Shown here one piece after another: positions 51,329 to 59,670 of a DNA stretch of 64,000 nucleotides (position 1 is its first letter; the number at the start of each line of letters is the position of its first letter). The stretch comes from Roseobacter sp. GTDB taxonomy: Bacteria > Pseudomonadota > Alphaproteobacteria > Rhodobacterales > Rhodobacteraceae. The notes under the pieces were generated by a model that made no database searches, was not told where the DNA came from, and saw only the letters and a list, made by a program, of their open reading frames with translations. The stretch spans positions 124,001 to 188,000 of the forward strand of contig JADFAE010000013.1 of the NCBI GenBank assembly GCA_015665415.1, read 5' to 3'. Both the position numbers and the translations under genes were made by a program.

Positions 51329-52720
51329 ATGAGCGACACACAATTTGGTCTGATGCAGGGGCAGGAACGCAGCCATTGGATTCGCCTGCGCACCCTGATC
51401 GTTCTGCGCTGGTTTGCCATCGCCGGACAGGTGATCGCGGTCAGCGTGGCACAGCAGCTTTACAATCTGCAGCTGGAGCTGGGTCTCTGCTTGCTGGCGA
51501 TTGGTATTTCAGTGGTCGCCAACCTGCTGGCGATCTTTGTCTTCCCGGAAAACAAACGCCTGTCCGAGTTCGAAAACCTGCTGATGGTGCTGTTCGACCT
51601 GCTGCAGCTGGGTTTTCTTTTGTATCTCACTGGCGGGCTCAACAATCCCTTTGCGCTGCTGGTGCTGGCGCCGGTGACCATTTCAGCGGCAATGCTGGGG
51701 CTCCGCTCCACTCTGGTGGTGGGGGGAACGGCCATCATTCTGGTCACCCTGATGGCCGAATTCCACCTGCCCCTGCGCACCGAACAGGGCTTTATCCTGC
51801 GCATTCCCGATGTCTTCATCTTTGGCAACTGGACCGCCATCGTCATCGCCATCCTCTTTATCGGCGCTTATTCCTTTCGCATCAGCACCGAAATGCGGCG
51901 CATGTCCGATGCGGTTTCCGCCACCCAGCTGGCCCTGTCGCGGGAACAGAAACTTACCGATCTGGGTGGCGTTGTTGCCGCTGCCGCCCATGAGCTGGGC
52001 ACGCCGCTTGCGACCATCAAGCTGGCCAGCGCCGAGTTGATCGAAGAACTGGAGGACCAACCCGAGCTGCGCGAAGATGCTGCCCTGATCCGGGAACAGG
52101 CAGACCGGTGCCGCGATATCCTGCGCGACATGGGACGGGCAGGCAAAGACGACCTGCATCTACGCCAGGCCCCGCTGTCGACTGTCATCCATGAGGCCGC
52201 CGAACCACACCTGAACCGTGGCAAGGAGATTCTCTTTGACGAAGGTCCGTTGGAAAACGGCAGCCTGCAACAACCCACAATTCTGCGTAAACCAGAGATC
52301 ATTCACGGGTTGCGAAATCTGGTGCAGAACGCAGTGGATTTCTCCAAAACAACCGTCTGGATTGAAGCCGGCTGGAGCGAGGAGCGGATCTGTCTGCATA
52401 TCTATGATGATGGCCGTGGATTTCCACCGCACCTGCTGGGTCGGATCGGCGATCCTTTCATGCGCAGACGCCGCAGCGAAAGCGATCGCAAACAAAGGCC
52501 CGAATATCAGGGCATGGGTCTGGGCTTGTTCATCGCCAAAACCCTGCTAGAGCGCACCGGAGCGGAACTGAAGTTCTCCAACGGCGCTGGAAAACCACCG
52601 CCGCATATGCAAGAGCGCCGCGGTGCCATCGTCGTGGTGTCATGGCCCCGAGACAAGATTGACGCGCTGATCGGCGAGAATGCCGTTCCCATGGGGGAAA
52701 ATAAATGGATAGAAGTTTAG
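51329..52720 (+). CDS. regB: Redox sensor histidine kinase RegB/PrrB
   Basis: Membrane kinase that phosphorylates RegA under reducing conditions. ATG 51329 with AGGAG upstream gives 463 residues. Six membrane segments fill residues 22-185 and include the quinone-binding signature GGLNNPF (102-108). The phosphorylated His is His221 (AAHELGTPLATIKLA). Cys261 in QADRCRDIL corresponds to the redox-active cysteine of the family. N, G1 and G2 boxes follow (NLVQNAVDFS, DDGRGFP, GMGLGLFIAK). Divergent from senC. Confidence 0.96.
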   Translation: MSDTQFGLMQGQERSHWIRLRTLIVLRWFAIAGQVIAVSVAQQLYNLQLELGLCLLAIGISVVANLLAIFVFPENKRLSEFENLLMVLFDLLQLGFLLYLTGGLNNPFALLVLAPVTISAAMLGLRSTLVVGGTAIILVTLMAEFHLPLRTEQGFILRIPDVFIFGNWTAIVIAILFIGAYSFRISTEMRRMSDAVSATQLALSREQKLTDLGGVVAAAAHELGTPLATIKLASAELIEELEDQPELREDAALIREQADRCRDILRDMGRAGKDDLHLRQAPLSTVIHEAAEPHLNRGKEILFDEGPLENGSLQQPTILRKPEIIHGLRNLVQNAVDFSKTTVWIEAGWSEERICLHIYDDGRGFPPHLLGRIGDPFMRRRRSESDRKQRPEYQGMGLGLFIAKTLLERTGAELKFSNGAGKPPPHMQERRGAIVVVSWPRDKIDALIGENAVPMGENKWIEV

Positions 52721-52741
52721 ATATTCACTTTTAGGTAATCA

Positions 52742-52756
52742 ATTAAACTTGATTTA
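52742..52756 (+). promoter_or_regulatory. Perfect CtrA box upstream of the DivL-like gene
   Basis: TTAA (52742-52745), seven bases (ACTTGAT), TTAA (52753-52756) followed by CC, 52 bases before the start of the PAS protein gene. The region around it is notably AT-rich. Confidence 0.75.
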
Positions 52757-52808
52757 ACCTTTTATGGGTCACCATAGGAAAAACAAGCACTGACATAGGC
52801 AGGATAAT

Positions 52809-54365
52809 ATGCAGAACATCATCTCGATCGAGTGGTTTATGCTGGCCATACTTTGCTGCGCCACCGCCGCAGTGGCTGTCTGGTGGCTTTCACCCGCGCA
52901 AAAGTCGCAGGGCATGGAGCAGGACCTGCTGATCGGCGACGGTCGCACCGATGCGGTTTTTCTTTTTGATGACACCAATCTAATTGGCTGGTCCTCTGGG
53001 GCCCGCAAGTTCATTGGCGAACATGCAGAGCATTTCAGCTGGAACATGCTGCGTGATCAACTTGCACGCAACTACCCGGGCCTGCCACAAAGCCCCGGTT
53101 TCCTGAAAGATGTCGGCCCACTGGTGCTGTCGGGAACCGCCTCCGCTGAAAGCCGCGAGGCCCATTGCGAGTGGATCGATGGCGTGACCCGCGTGCAGCT
53201 GCGCCGCAGCACCCTGGAAGAGCAGAACAAGAGCCTCGATCAAGAGCTGACCACCCTGCGCGCCGCCGTACATCAGGCCCCCTATCCCGTCTGGCTGCAA
53301 TCCGAAGAAGGTGCCGTGACCTGGTCGAATCTGGCCTATGACGACCTCAGCCACAAGATTCGCGGTCGTGATGCCGAATTCTCCGAGCCCCTGTTCGACA
53401 ATCTGGAAGAGCCCAAGGCCAGCGGCAAGCCAGAGCGGATCTCGATCCCGATGCCCGAAAGCGACAAGCGCCTGTGGTACAATGTCTCCACCACCGAGAC
53501 CGAGGCCGGCTGGCTGTGCCACGCGGTGGACGTCAACGCGGTTGTGGATGCCGAAATGGCCCAGCGCAACTTTGTGCAGACCCTGGCAAAAACCTTTGCC
53601 CAGCTCTCTATCGGTCTTGCCATCTTTGATCGCAATCGTCAGCTGGTGCTGTTCAACCCGGTGCTGATCGACCTCACCGCCCTGCCCGCCGGTTTCCTCA
53701 GCTCGCGCCCAACCTTGATGACTTTTTTCGACCGGCTGCGTGATCAGCGAATGATGCCGGAACCCAAGAACTATTCCAGCTGGCGTCACCAGATCGAAGA
53801 CCTGCTCGAGGCGGCCGCCGAAGGGCGCTATCAGGAAACCTGGTCGCTGCCGTCGGGGTCCGTCTACTCGATCTCAGGCCGTCCCCACCCCGATGGGGCC
53901 ATTGCCTTCCTATTCGAAGACATCACCGCCGAAGTCACCCTGACACGCCAATTCCGCTCTGAATTGGAAATGGGCCAGTCAATCATGGACCAGATGGGCG
54001 AAGCCATTGCCGTCTTTGCCAATGACGGCACCATGACCTTCTCTAACGCCACCTACCACGAGCTGTGGAAAATGGATCCCGACGCCAGCTTTGCCAAGGT
54101 TTCGATCATGGATGCCGCCCGGGTCTGGCAGGATACCTGCAGCGCCACGCCGGTCTGGGGCGAAATCCGCGACTTTGTGGCCGGCAGCGAGGCGCGCACC
54201 CCCTGGTGGTCGCAAGTCCAGCTGCGCGACGGCACGCCACTGTTGTGCACCGTCAAAGCGATCCAGAACGGTGCCACCATGGTCACTTTCCAAGTCCCAG
54301 AGCCCGGTTTGCCGCCAGCGGATCAAGAAAAATTTGCCATCACTGACCAAAGCGGTTCTTCCTGA
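52809..54365 (+). CDS. divL: Membrane PAS-domain protein, DivL-like, without kinase domain
   Basis: A 518-residue protein: one N-terminal membrane helix (about 8-28), then a series of PAS-type domains (about 35-130, 148-245, 265-370 and 395-500) separated by short coiled-coil linkers (LEEQNKSLDQELTTL). It ends without any H, N or G box, so it cannot be a kinase. In Rhodobacter capsulatus a PAS protein DivL close to regB acts on the CckA-ChpT-CtrA relay; length, architecture, neighbourhood (regB upstream, tsaE downstream) and a perfect CtrA box support the same identity here. The symbol is inferred, not proved. Confidence 0.65.
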   Translation: MQNIISIEWFMLAILCCATAAVAVWWLSPAQKSQGMEQDLLIGDGRTDAVFLFDDTNLIGWSSGARKFIGEHAEHFSWNMLRDQLARNYPGLPQSPGFLKDVGPLVLSGTASAESREAHCEWIDGVTRVQLRRSTLEEQNKSLDQELTTLRAAVHQAPYPVWLQSEEGAVTWSNLAYDDLSHKIRGRDAEFSEPLFDNLEEPKASGKPERISIPMPESDKRLWYNVSTTETEAGWLCHAVDVNAVVDAEMAQRNFVQTLAKTFAQLSIGLAIFDRNRQLVLFNPVLIDLTALPAGFLSSRPTLMTFFDRLRDQRMMPEPKNYSSWRHQIEDLLEAAAEGRYQETWSLPSGSVYSISGRPHPDGAIAFLFEDITAEVTLTRQFRSELEMGQSIMDQMGEAIAVFANDGTMTFSNATYHELWKMDPDASFAKVSIMDAARVWQDTCSATPVWGEIRDFVAGSEARTPWWSQVQLRDGTPLLCTVKAIQNGATMVTFQVPEPGLPPADQEKFAITDQSGSS

Positions 54366-54386
54366 GCTTGCACCACATAGGTAACT

Positions 54387-54425
54387 GAGAAGGGCGCGTT
54401 CCAAAAGAGGGATCGCGCCCTTCTC
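54387..54425 (+). terminator. Long perfect hairpin after the DivL-like gene
   Basis: GAGAAGGGCGCG (54387-54398) pairs over 12 bases with CGCGCCCTTCTC (54414-54425). No T-run follows (GCTTGC). Probably a terminator or processing site before tsaE. Confidence 0.65.
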
Positions 54426-54462
54426 GCTTGCAGCACGCGCAGCCCAAAGGCATTGTGCAGCC

Positions 54463-55023
54463 ATGATCAAAAATACCAATCAGCCCTCTGACCAAACCGA
54501 CACCTCCTATGCCGTTCAGGACCGTGGGCGTTCAGACCTGGGGCCGAGATCGCTTCGTCTTGCGCTTCCCTCCCCTGAGGCAACGGCCGATCTGGCGCAG
54601 CGTATCGGCGCAAAGCTTCGCCCGGGTGACTGTCTGCTGCTGGACGGGCCGATCGGTGCGGGCAAAACCCATTTTGCCCGCAGCCTGATCCAATCGCTGA
54701 TGGATTTCCCCGAAGATGTGCCCTCGCCCACCTTTACCCTGGTGCAGTGCTACGATGTTGCGGCCGGAGAGCTGTGGCATGCGGATCTCTATCGCCTTTC
54801 GGCGCTGGAAGAGATCGAGGAACTGGGCCTCACCGAGGCCTTTGACGATGCCATTTGTCTGGTTGAATGGCCCGATCGGCTGGCGGAACTGACCCCCAGC
54901 CACGCCCTGCACCTGGCGCTTTCACTGGATCCGGAAGAGGAAGAGGCCCGCCTACTCACCCTGACCTGGAGCGATGCAAAATGGCAGCGCCTTGTAAAAA
55001 CCTCCTGTAAAAGCCTCCTGTGA
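54463..55023 (+). CDS. tsaE: tRNA threonylcarbamoyladenosine synthesis ATPase TsaE
   Basis: ATPase partner of TsaB/TsaD in t6A37 formation. The 186-residue protein has the P-loop DGPIGAGKTH (61-70), then the SPTFTLVQCYD and HADLYRLSALEEIEELG segments and VEWPDRL. The first about 28 residues are extra compared with most TsaE proteins and are polar, so the true start could be inside; no other good start is visible. It is contiguous with the next gene (TGA directly followed by ATG). Confidence 0.95.
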   Translation: MIKNTNQPSDQTDTSYAVQDRGRSDLGPRSLRLALPSPEATADLAQRIGAKLRPGDCLLLDGPIGAGKTHFARSLIQSLMDFPEDVPSPTFTLVQCYDVAAGELWHADLYRLSALEEIEELGLTEAFDDAICLVEWPDRLAELTPSHALHLALSLDPEEEEARLLTLTWSDAKWQRLVKTSCKSLL

Positions 55024-56034
55024 ATGAGACCGCCCATGACCAATCGCGAAACCCAAATCAGCGAATTCCTGCACCGCACCGGTCGCGGGGGCTGGAGCCG
55101 CGCGCCGCTGGCGGGTGATGCCTCGGCGCGCCGATATGAGCGTCTGACCAGCCCGGATGGTCGCAAACTGGTGCTGATGGATGCCCCACCAGACGCCGGC
55201 GAAACCATCCGCCCTTTTGTCCGCATCGCCAATTACCTGCGCACCCAGGGGCTCAGCGCTCCGGCCATTATTGGCGAGGATCAGAACAACGGCTTTCTGC
55301 TGACCGAGGATCTGGGCGACGCGCGTTTTTATGAGATCCTTGAGCGCGATCCGACCCAGGAGCACCCACTGTACGAAATCGCCACGGATCTTTTGGTGCA
55401 CCTGCATCAGGGCCATGTGCCAGAACTGCCACCGCTGGGCCCCCGCGCCATGGCAGAGCTTTCCGGTCTGGCGATCGAGCGCTACCACGGCGCCATCTCC
55501 GGGGCACCCGACACCGATCTGCAACGCCGGTTCGAAAACCAATTCGAAGATATCCTGCGTCAGACCGTGCGCGGCGACGTGGTCTTTGTTCATCGCGATT
55601 TTCACGTGCAAAACCTGATGTGGCTTCCCGAACGCGATGGCATTGCCCGCGTCGGGGTGATCGATTTTCAGGACGCCCGCTCCGGCCATCGCGCCTATGA
55701 TCTGGTCTCCCTGTTGCAGGATGCGCGCCGGGATGTGCCTCCTGCCATCGAAATGCAGATGATCGACCGCTACATCGCGGCCACTGGCGTCGATGCTTCC
55801 AGTTTTCGCACCGCCTATGCCGTGATCGGATTGCAGCGCAATCTGCGTATCCTTGGGGTTTTTGCCCGCCTGTCGCTGGACCATGGCAAACCGCAATACC
55901 TCGATTTGATGCCGCGCGTCTGGAACCATGTGATCCACGGGCTGGAGCATCCCGCCGTCGCGCCGCTGGCCGCCTGGTTGCTCAACGAATTGCCCGCCCC
56001 CACCCCTGAAAACCTGGAAAAACTGCGCCCATGA
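55024..56034 (+). CDS. amgK: N-acetylmuramate/N-acetylglucosamine kinase AmgK
   Basis: Phosphorylates MurNAc and GlcNAc at the anomeric position in cell-wall recycling, feeding MurU. The 336-residue aminoglycoside-phosphotransferase fold shows VFVHRDFHVQNLMW (catalytic loop) and VIDFQDARSGHRAYDLVSLLQDARR (metal-binding Asp), features typical of AmgK. A second ATG is at 55036. It overlaps murU by four bases. Confidence 0.92.
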   Translation: MRPPMTNRETQISEFLHRTGRGGWSRAPLAGDASARRYERLTSPDGRKLVLMDAPPDAGETIRPFVRIANYLRTQGLSAPAIIGEDQNNGFLLTEDLGDARFYEILERDPTQEHPLYEIATDLLVHLHQGHVPELPPLGPRAMAELSGLAIERYHGAISGAPDTDLQRRFENQFEDILRQTVRGDVVFVHRDFHVQNLMWLPERDGIARVGVIDFQDARSGHRAYDLVSLLQDARRDVPPAIEMQMIDRYIAATGVDASSFRTAYAVIGLQRNLRILGVFARLSLDHGKPQYLDLMPRVWNHVIHGLEHPAVAPLAAWLLNELPAPTPENLEKLRP

Positions 56035-56726
56035 GTGCCGCCCTGCCCCAGAACGTCATGCTCTTTGCGGCCGGCTTTGGCACCCGGATGAAGGCGCTGA
56101 CCAAGACCTGCCCCAAGCCGATGATCCCGGTGGCAGGTCGGCCCCTGATCGACCATACGCTGGACCTGGTACAGGCACTGACACCGCAAAACATCGTCGC
56201 CAATCTGCATTACCTGCCCGAGGTTCTGGCCGCGCATCTGACCCCAAAAGGCGTCAGACTGAGCCATGAAAACCCGCAGGTTCTGGATACGGGCGGCGGA
56301 TTGCGGCACGCGCTGCCAATGTTGGGTGCAGATCCGGTGTTCACCGCCAATACCGATGTGATCTGGAAAGGCGCCAATCCCTTTCAAGTGGCGCTGGACG
56401 CCTGGGACCCGGCCCGGATGGATGCGCTGTTGGTCTGCATTCCCAGCGCGCGCTGTCATGGCCGCAAGGGGCCTGGGGATTTTTCCTGCGACAAACAGGG
56501 CCGCCTGCACCGGGGCGGCGATCTGGTCTATGGCGGGGTGCAGATCCTCAAGACTGATGATCTGGCAATGATCGAGGAAGAGGTCTTTTCTCTCAACCTG
56601 CTGTGGAACCAGATGGCGCAGAATGAACGACTTTTTGCGGTGGAGTATCCCGGTCACTGGTGCGATGTGGGGCACCCCGAAGGAATTGCCCTGGCCGAGG
56701 ATCTGATCGCCAATGATGTTGTTTGA
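56031..56726 (+). CDS. murU: N-acetylmuramate-1-phosphate uridylyltransferase MurU
   Basis: Makes UDP-MurNAc from MurNAc-1-phosphate, bypassing de novo synthesis and the fosfomycin-sensitive MurA step. The 231-residue nucleotidyltransferase opens LFAAGFGTRMKALTKTCPKPMIP, with the catalytic Arg/Lys of the G-x-G-T-R-M motif, and has FTANTDVIWKG and HWCDVGHPEGI. It starts inside amgK and overlaps addB by 14 bases. Confidence 0.95.
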   Translation: MSAALPQNVMLFAAGFGTRMKALTKTCPKPMIPVAGRPLIDHTLDLVQALTPQNIVANLHYLPEVLAAHLTPKGVRLSHENPQVLDTGGGLRHALPMLGADPVFTANTDVIWKGANPFQVALDAWDPARMDALLVCIPSARCHGRKGPGDFSCDKQGRLHRGGDLVYGGVQILKTDDLAMIEEEVFSLNLLWNQMAQNERLFAVEYPGHWCDVGHPEGIALAEDLIANDVV

Positions 56727-59670
56727 ACCGCAGGACAATCCGCGCATTTTTGCGGTTCCCAATGGCGTCGACTTTCCCCGTGCGCTGGCACAGGGGTTGG
56801 TCCAACGCAGCAGATCCATGCCACCCGAGGGCCTGGCGCAGGTTGAGCTGATCGTCAATACAGCGCGGATGATGCGCCGCTGTCGGGGCCTGTTCGAAGA
56901 GGGCCCCGCCTTACTGCTGCCCCGCATGCGCCTGCTCACCGATCTGGCACAAGAGGCCAGCCTGCAAGGTCTGCCCCCGGCGCTGCCGCCCCTGCGCCGT
57001 CGGCTGGAGCTGTCGCAACTGATTGCCAAGCTGCTGGACGCCCAGCCCGACCTTGCCGCGCGTTCCTCGCTTTATGATCTCTCGGATAGTCTTGCCGCTC
57101 TGATCGATGAGATGCAGGGCGAGGGTGTCAGCACCGATGTGATCCGCAATCTTGATATCTCTGACATGTCGGGCCACTGGTCCCGCGCCCAGTCCTTTAT
57201 TGGCATCGCAGATGAATTTGTCGACGGGCACGACGGGGCCATGGATAGCGAGGCCCGGCAGCGTCAGGTTGTGCTCAACCTGATCGACGCCTGGCAGATC
57301 AACCCGCCGCAACATCCCATCATCCTGGCAGGCTCTACCGGGTCGCGCGGCACCACATTGATGCTGATGCAGGCCATCGCGCGGCTGCCACAGGGGGCCG
57401 TGGTGCTGCCCGGTTTTGATTTTGAGCAACCGGCTGAGGTCTGGGACCACCTGCATGATGCATTGACCGCCGAGGACCACCCGCAGTACCGCTTTGCCAA
57501 GCTGCTCACGGATCTCGAGATCATCCCCGGCGAGGTCCAGCGCTGGAGCGCAGATCAACCCGCCTCCACGCCGCGAAACCGGCTGGTGTCGCTGGCCCTG
57601 CGCCCTGCCCCGGTCACCCATGCCTGGATGAGCGAAGGCCCAAACCTGCAAGATCTCGGTGCGGCCTGCGCCGATGTCACTCTGGTCGAGGCACCCAACC
57701 CACGTGCAGAGGCCCTGGCCATCGCCCTACGCCTGCGCAAGGCCGCCGAGGACGGCCAGACCGCAGCGCTGATCTCACCGGATCGGATGCTGACGCGTCT
57801 GGTTTCAGTCGCGCTGGATCGCTGGGGTATTCTGCCCGATGATTCCGCCGGCCTGCCGCTGCAGCTGACACCCCCCGGACGGTTCTTGCGCCACGTGGCA
57901 GAGCTGTTCTGCAAACCGCTGACCGCGGATGCGCTGCTGACCCTGTTGAAACACCCGCTGACCCATGATGGCACCGCTGAGCAGGCCGCACGCGGCGACC
58001 ATCTGCGCCACACCCGCGATTTTGAACTGGATCTGCGCCGCTATGGCCCCCCCTTTCCCGCAGCCGCAAGCTTTGAGGCCTTTGGTTCCAAACGCGATCT
58101 GATCCCTGGCTGGACCGACTGGCTGACGCAGAATTTTGCCGACCAACAGATCATGGCGCCGCTGCACCTCAGCGAGTGGGTCGATCTGTTGCGCCAGCGT
58201 GCCCAGGCGATTGCTGCGGGCAGCCAGATCTTGGGAGCGACGGAAAGTGGCACCCTTTGGGACAAGAAGGCCGGTCAAAAGGCGCTGGAGATCTTTGCCA
58301 ATCTGGAGGCCGAAGCCTCTCATGGCGGCGAGATGTCGGCGCGTGACTTTGCCGATCTTCTGTCGGCAATCCTATCCCAGGGTGAGGTGCGCGACCGCGA
58401 TGCGCCCTATGGCTCGATCATGATCTGGGGCACACTGGAGGCCCGCGTTCAGGGCGCTGATCTGGTCATTCTGGGCGGTCTCAACGAAGGCAGCTGGCCC
58501 GAGGCGGCCAAGCCTGATCCCTGGCTCAACCGTCAGCTGCGCCACCAGGCTGGTTTGCTGTTGCCGGAGCGGCGCATTGGCCTCTCGGCGCATGATTTCC
58601 AGCAGGCCATTGCCGCGCCTCAGGTCTGGTTGACCCGCGCCGCCCGCTCGGATGAGGCCGATACCGTGCCCTCGCGCTGGCTGAACCGGATGACAAACCT
58701 GCTGTCAGGCCTACCCGATCAGGGGGGCAAGGCCGCACTGGAGGCGATGCGCGCCCGGGGACAGGACTGGCTGGACTGGGCCGAAGTCCTGGAAGAGCCG
58801 TCAGAAATTCCCGCCGCGCCGCGCCCCGCGCCGCGCCCACCGCTGGCCTCCCGGCCGCGCCGGCTGACCATCACCGAAATTCCGCGCCTGATCCGCGATC
58901 CCTATGCGATCTATGCCAAACATGTGCTGCGGCTGCGCCCCCTGAACCCGCTGGTGCAGGAACCGGATGCATTGCTGCGCGGCACCGTGGTGCATGAAAT
59001 TTTCGAACATTTCATCCGCGACAGCCTGGAAGATCCCACACGGCTCACCCGCGAATATCTGGTTGAGACCGCTCGCGCCCTACTGGAACAGCAGGTGCCT
59101 TGGCCAGTGGCGCGGCTGCTGTGGCTCAGCCGGATCGAACGTCTGGCCGGGGCTTTCATCGTTGCGGAGCAAGAGCGCCAAACCCGTGGCAGGCCCCTGA
59201 AGCTAGAGGTCATGGGCGAAGCGCGGCTGGATCCGCTCGATTTTACCATCGCCTGCCGTGCCGACCGCATTGATCAGGACGATCGCGGCTTTTTGCATCT
59301 TTATGATTACAAGACCGGCGCACCGCCCTCTGAAGCCCAGCAAAAGAAGTTTGAAAAACAGCTGCTGATCGAGGCCGCCATGGCCGAGGAAGGCGCGTTC
59401 AAGGGCATCGGCCCCGCTGAGGTCGCCCGCGCCGCCTTTATCGGCTTGGGCAACAGTCTCAAGGAGGTGCCCGCGCCCCTGTGCGATGAGCCCCCCGCCA
59501 AGATCTGGGAAGAGCTGAAGCAGTTGATCGGTGCCTATTTTGAATTTGAGCAGGGCTATTCCAGCCGCCGTATGGTGCACCGTGATGATCTGGCCGGCGA
59601 CTATGATCACCTCGCCCGCTTTGGCGAATGGGACCGCAGCGCCACGCCCGCGCCGGAGGATCTGACATGA
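56713..59670 (+). CDS. addB: Double-strand-break repair protein AddB
   Basis: Subunit of the AddAB helicase-nuclease that processes broken DNA ends, the alphaproteobacterial replacement for RecBCD. The 985-residue protein has the alphaproteobacterial AddB plan: a UvrD-like helicase fold with an eroded ATP site, then a C-terminal RecB-type nuclease with a YDYKTG motif at about residue 868 and the upstream LLRGTVVHEIFEHFI segment. Starts within murU; stop overlaps addA (ATGA). Confidence 0.93.
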   Translation: MMLFEPQDNPRIFAVPNGVDFPRALAQGLVQRSRSMPPEGLAQVELIVNTARMMRRCRGLFEEGPALLLPRMRLLTDLAQEASLQGLPPALPPLRRRLELSQLIAKLLDAQPDLAARSSLYDLSDSLAALIDEMQGEGVSTDVIRNLDISDMSGHWSRAQSFIGIADEFVDGHDGAMDSEARQRQVVLNLIDAWQINPPQHPIILAGSTGSRGTTLMLMQAIARLPQGAVVLPGFDFEQPAEVWDHLHDALTAEDHPQYRFAKLLTDLEIIPGEVQRWSADQPASTPRNRLVSLALRPAPVTHAWMSEGPNLQDLGAACADVTLVEAPNPRAEALAIALRLRKAAEDGQTAALISPDRMLTRLVSVALDRWGILPDDSAGLPLQLTPPGRFLRHVAELFCKPLTADALLTLLKHPLTHDGTAEQAARGDHLRHTRDFELDLRRYGPPFPAAASFEAFGSKRDLIPGWTDWLTQNFADQQIMAPLHLSEWVDLLRQRAQAIAAGSQILGATESGTLWDKKAGQKALEIFANLEAEASHGGEMSARDFADLLSAILSQGEVRDRDAPYGSIMIWGTLEARVQGADLVILGGLNEGSWPEAAKPDPWLNRQLRHQAGLLLPERRIGLSAHDFQQAIAAPQVWLTRAARSDEADTVPSRWLNRMTNLLSGLPDQGGKAALEAMRARGQDWLDWAEVLEEPSEIPAAPRPAPRPPLASRPRRLTITEIPRLIRDPYAIYAKHVLRLRPLNPLVQEPDALLRGTVVHEIFEHFIRDSLEDPTRLTREYLVETARALLEQQVPWPVARLLWLSRIERLAGAFIVAEQERQTRGRPLKLEVMGEARLDPLDFTIACRADRIDQDDRGFLHLYDYKTGAPPSEAQQKKFEKQLLIEAAMAEEGAFKGIGPAEVARAAFIGLGNSLKEVPAPLCDEPPAKIWEELKQLIGAYFEFEQGYSSRRMVHRDDLAGDYDHLARFGEWDRSATPAPEDLT

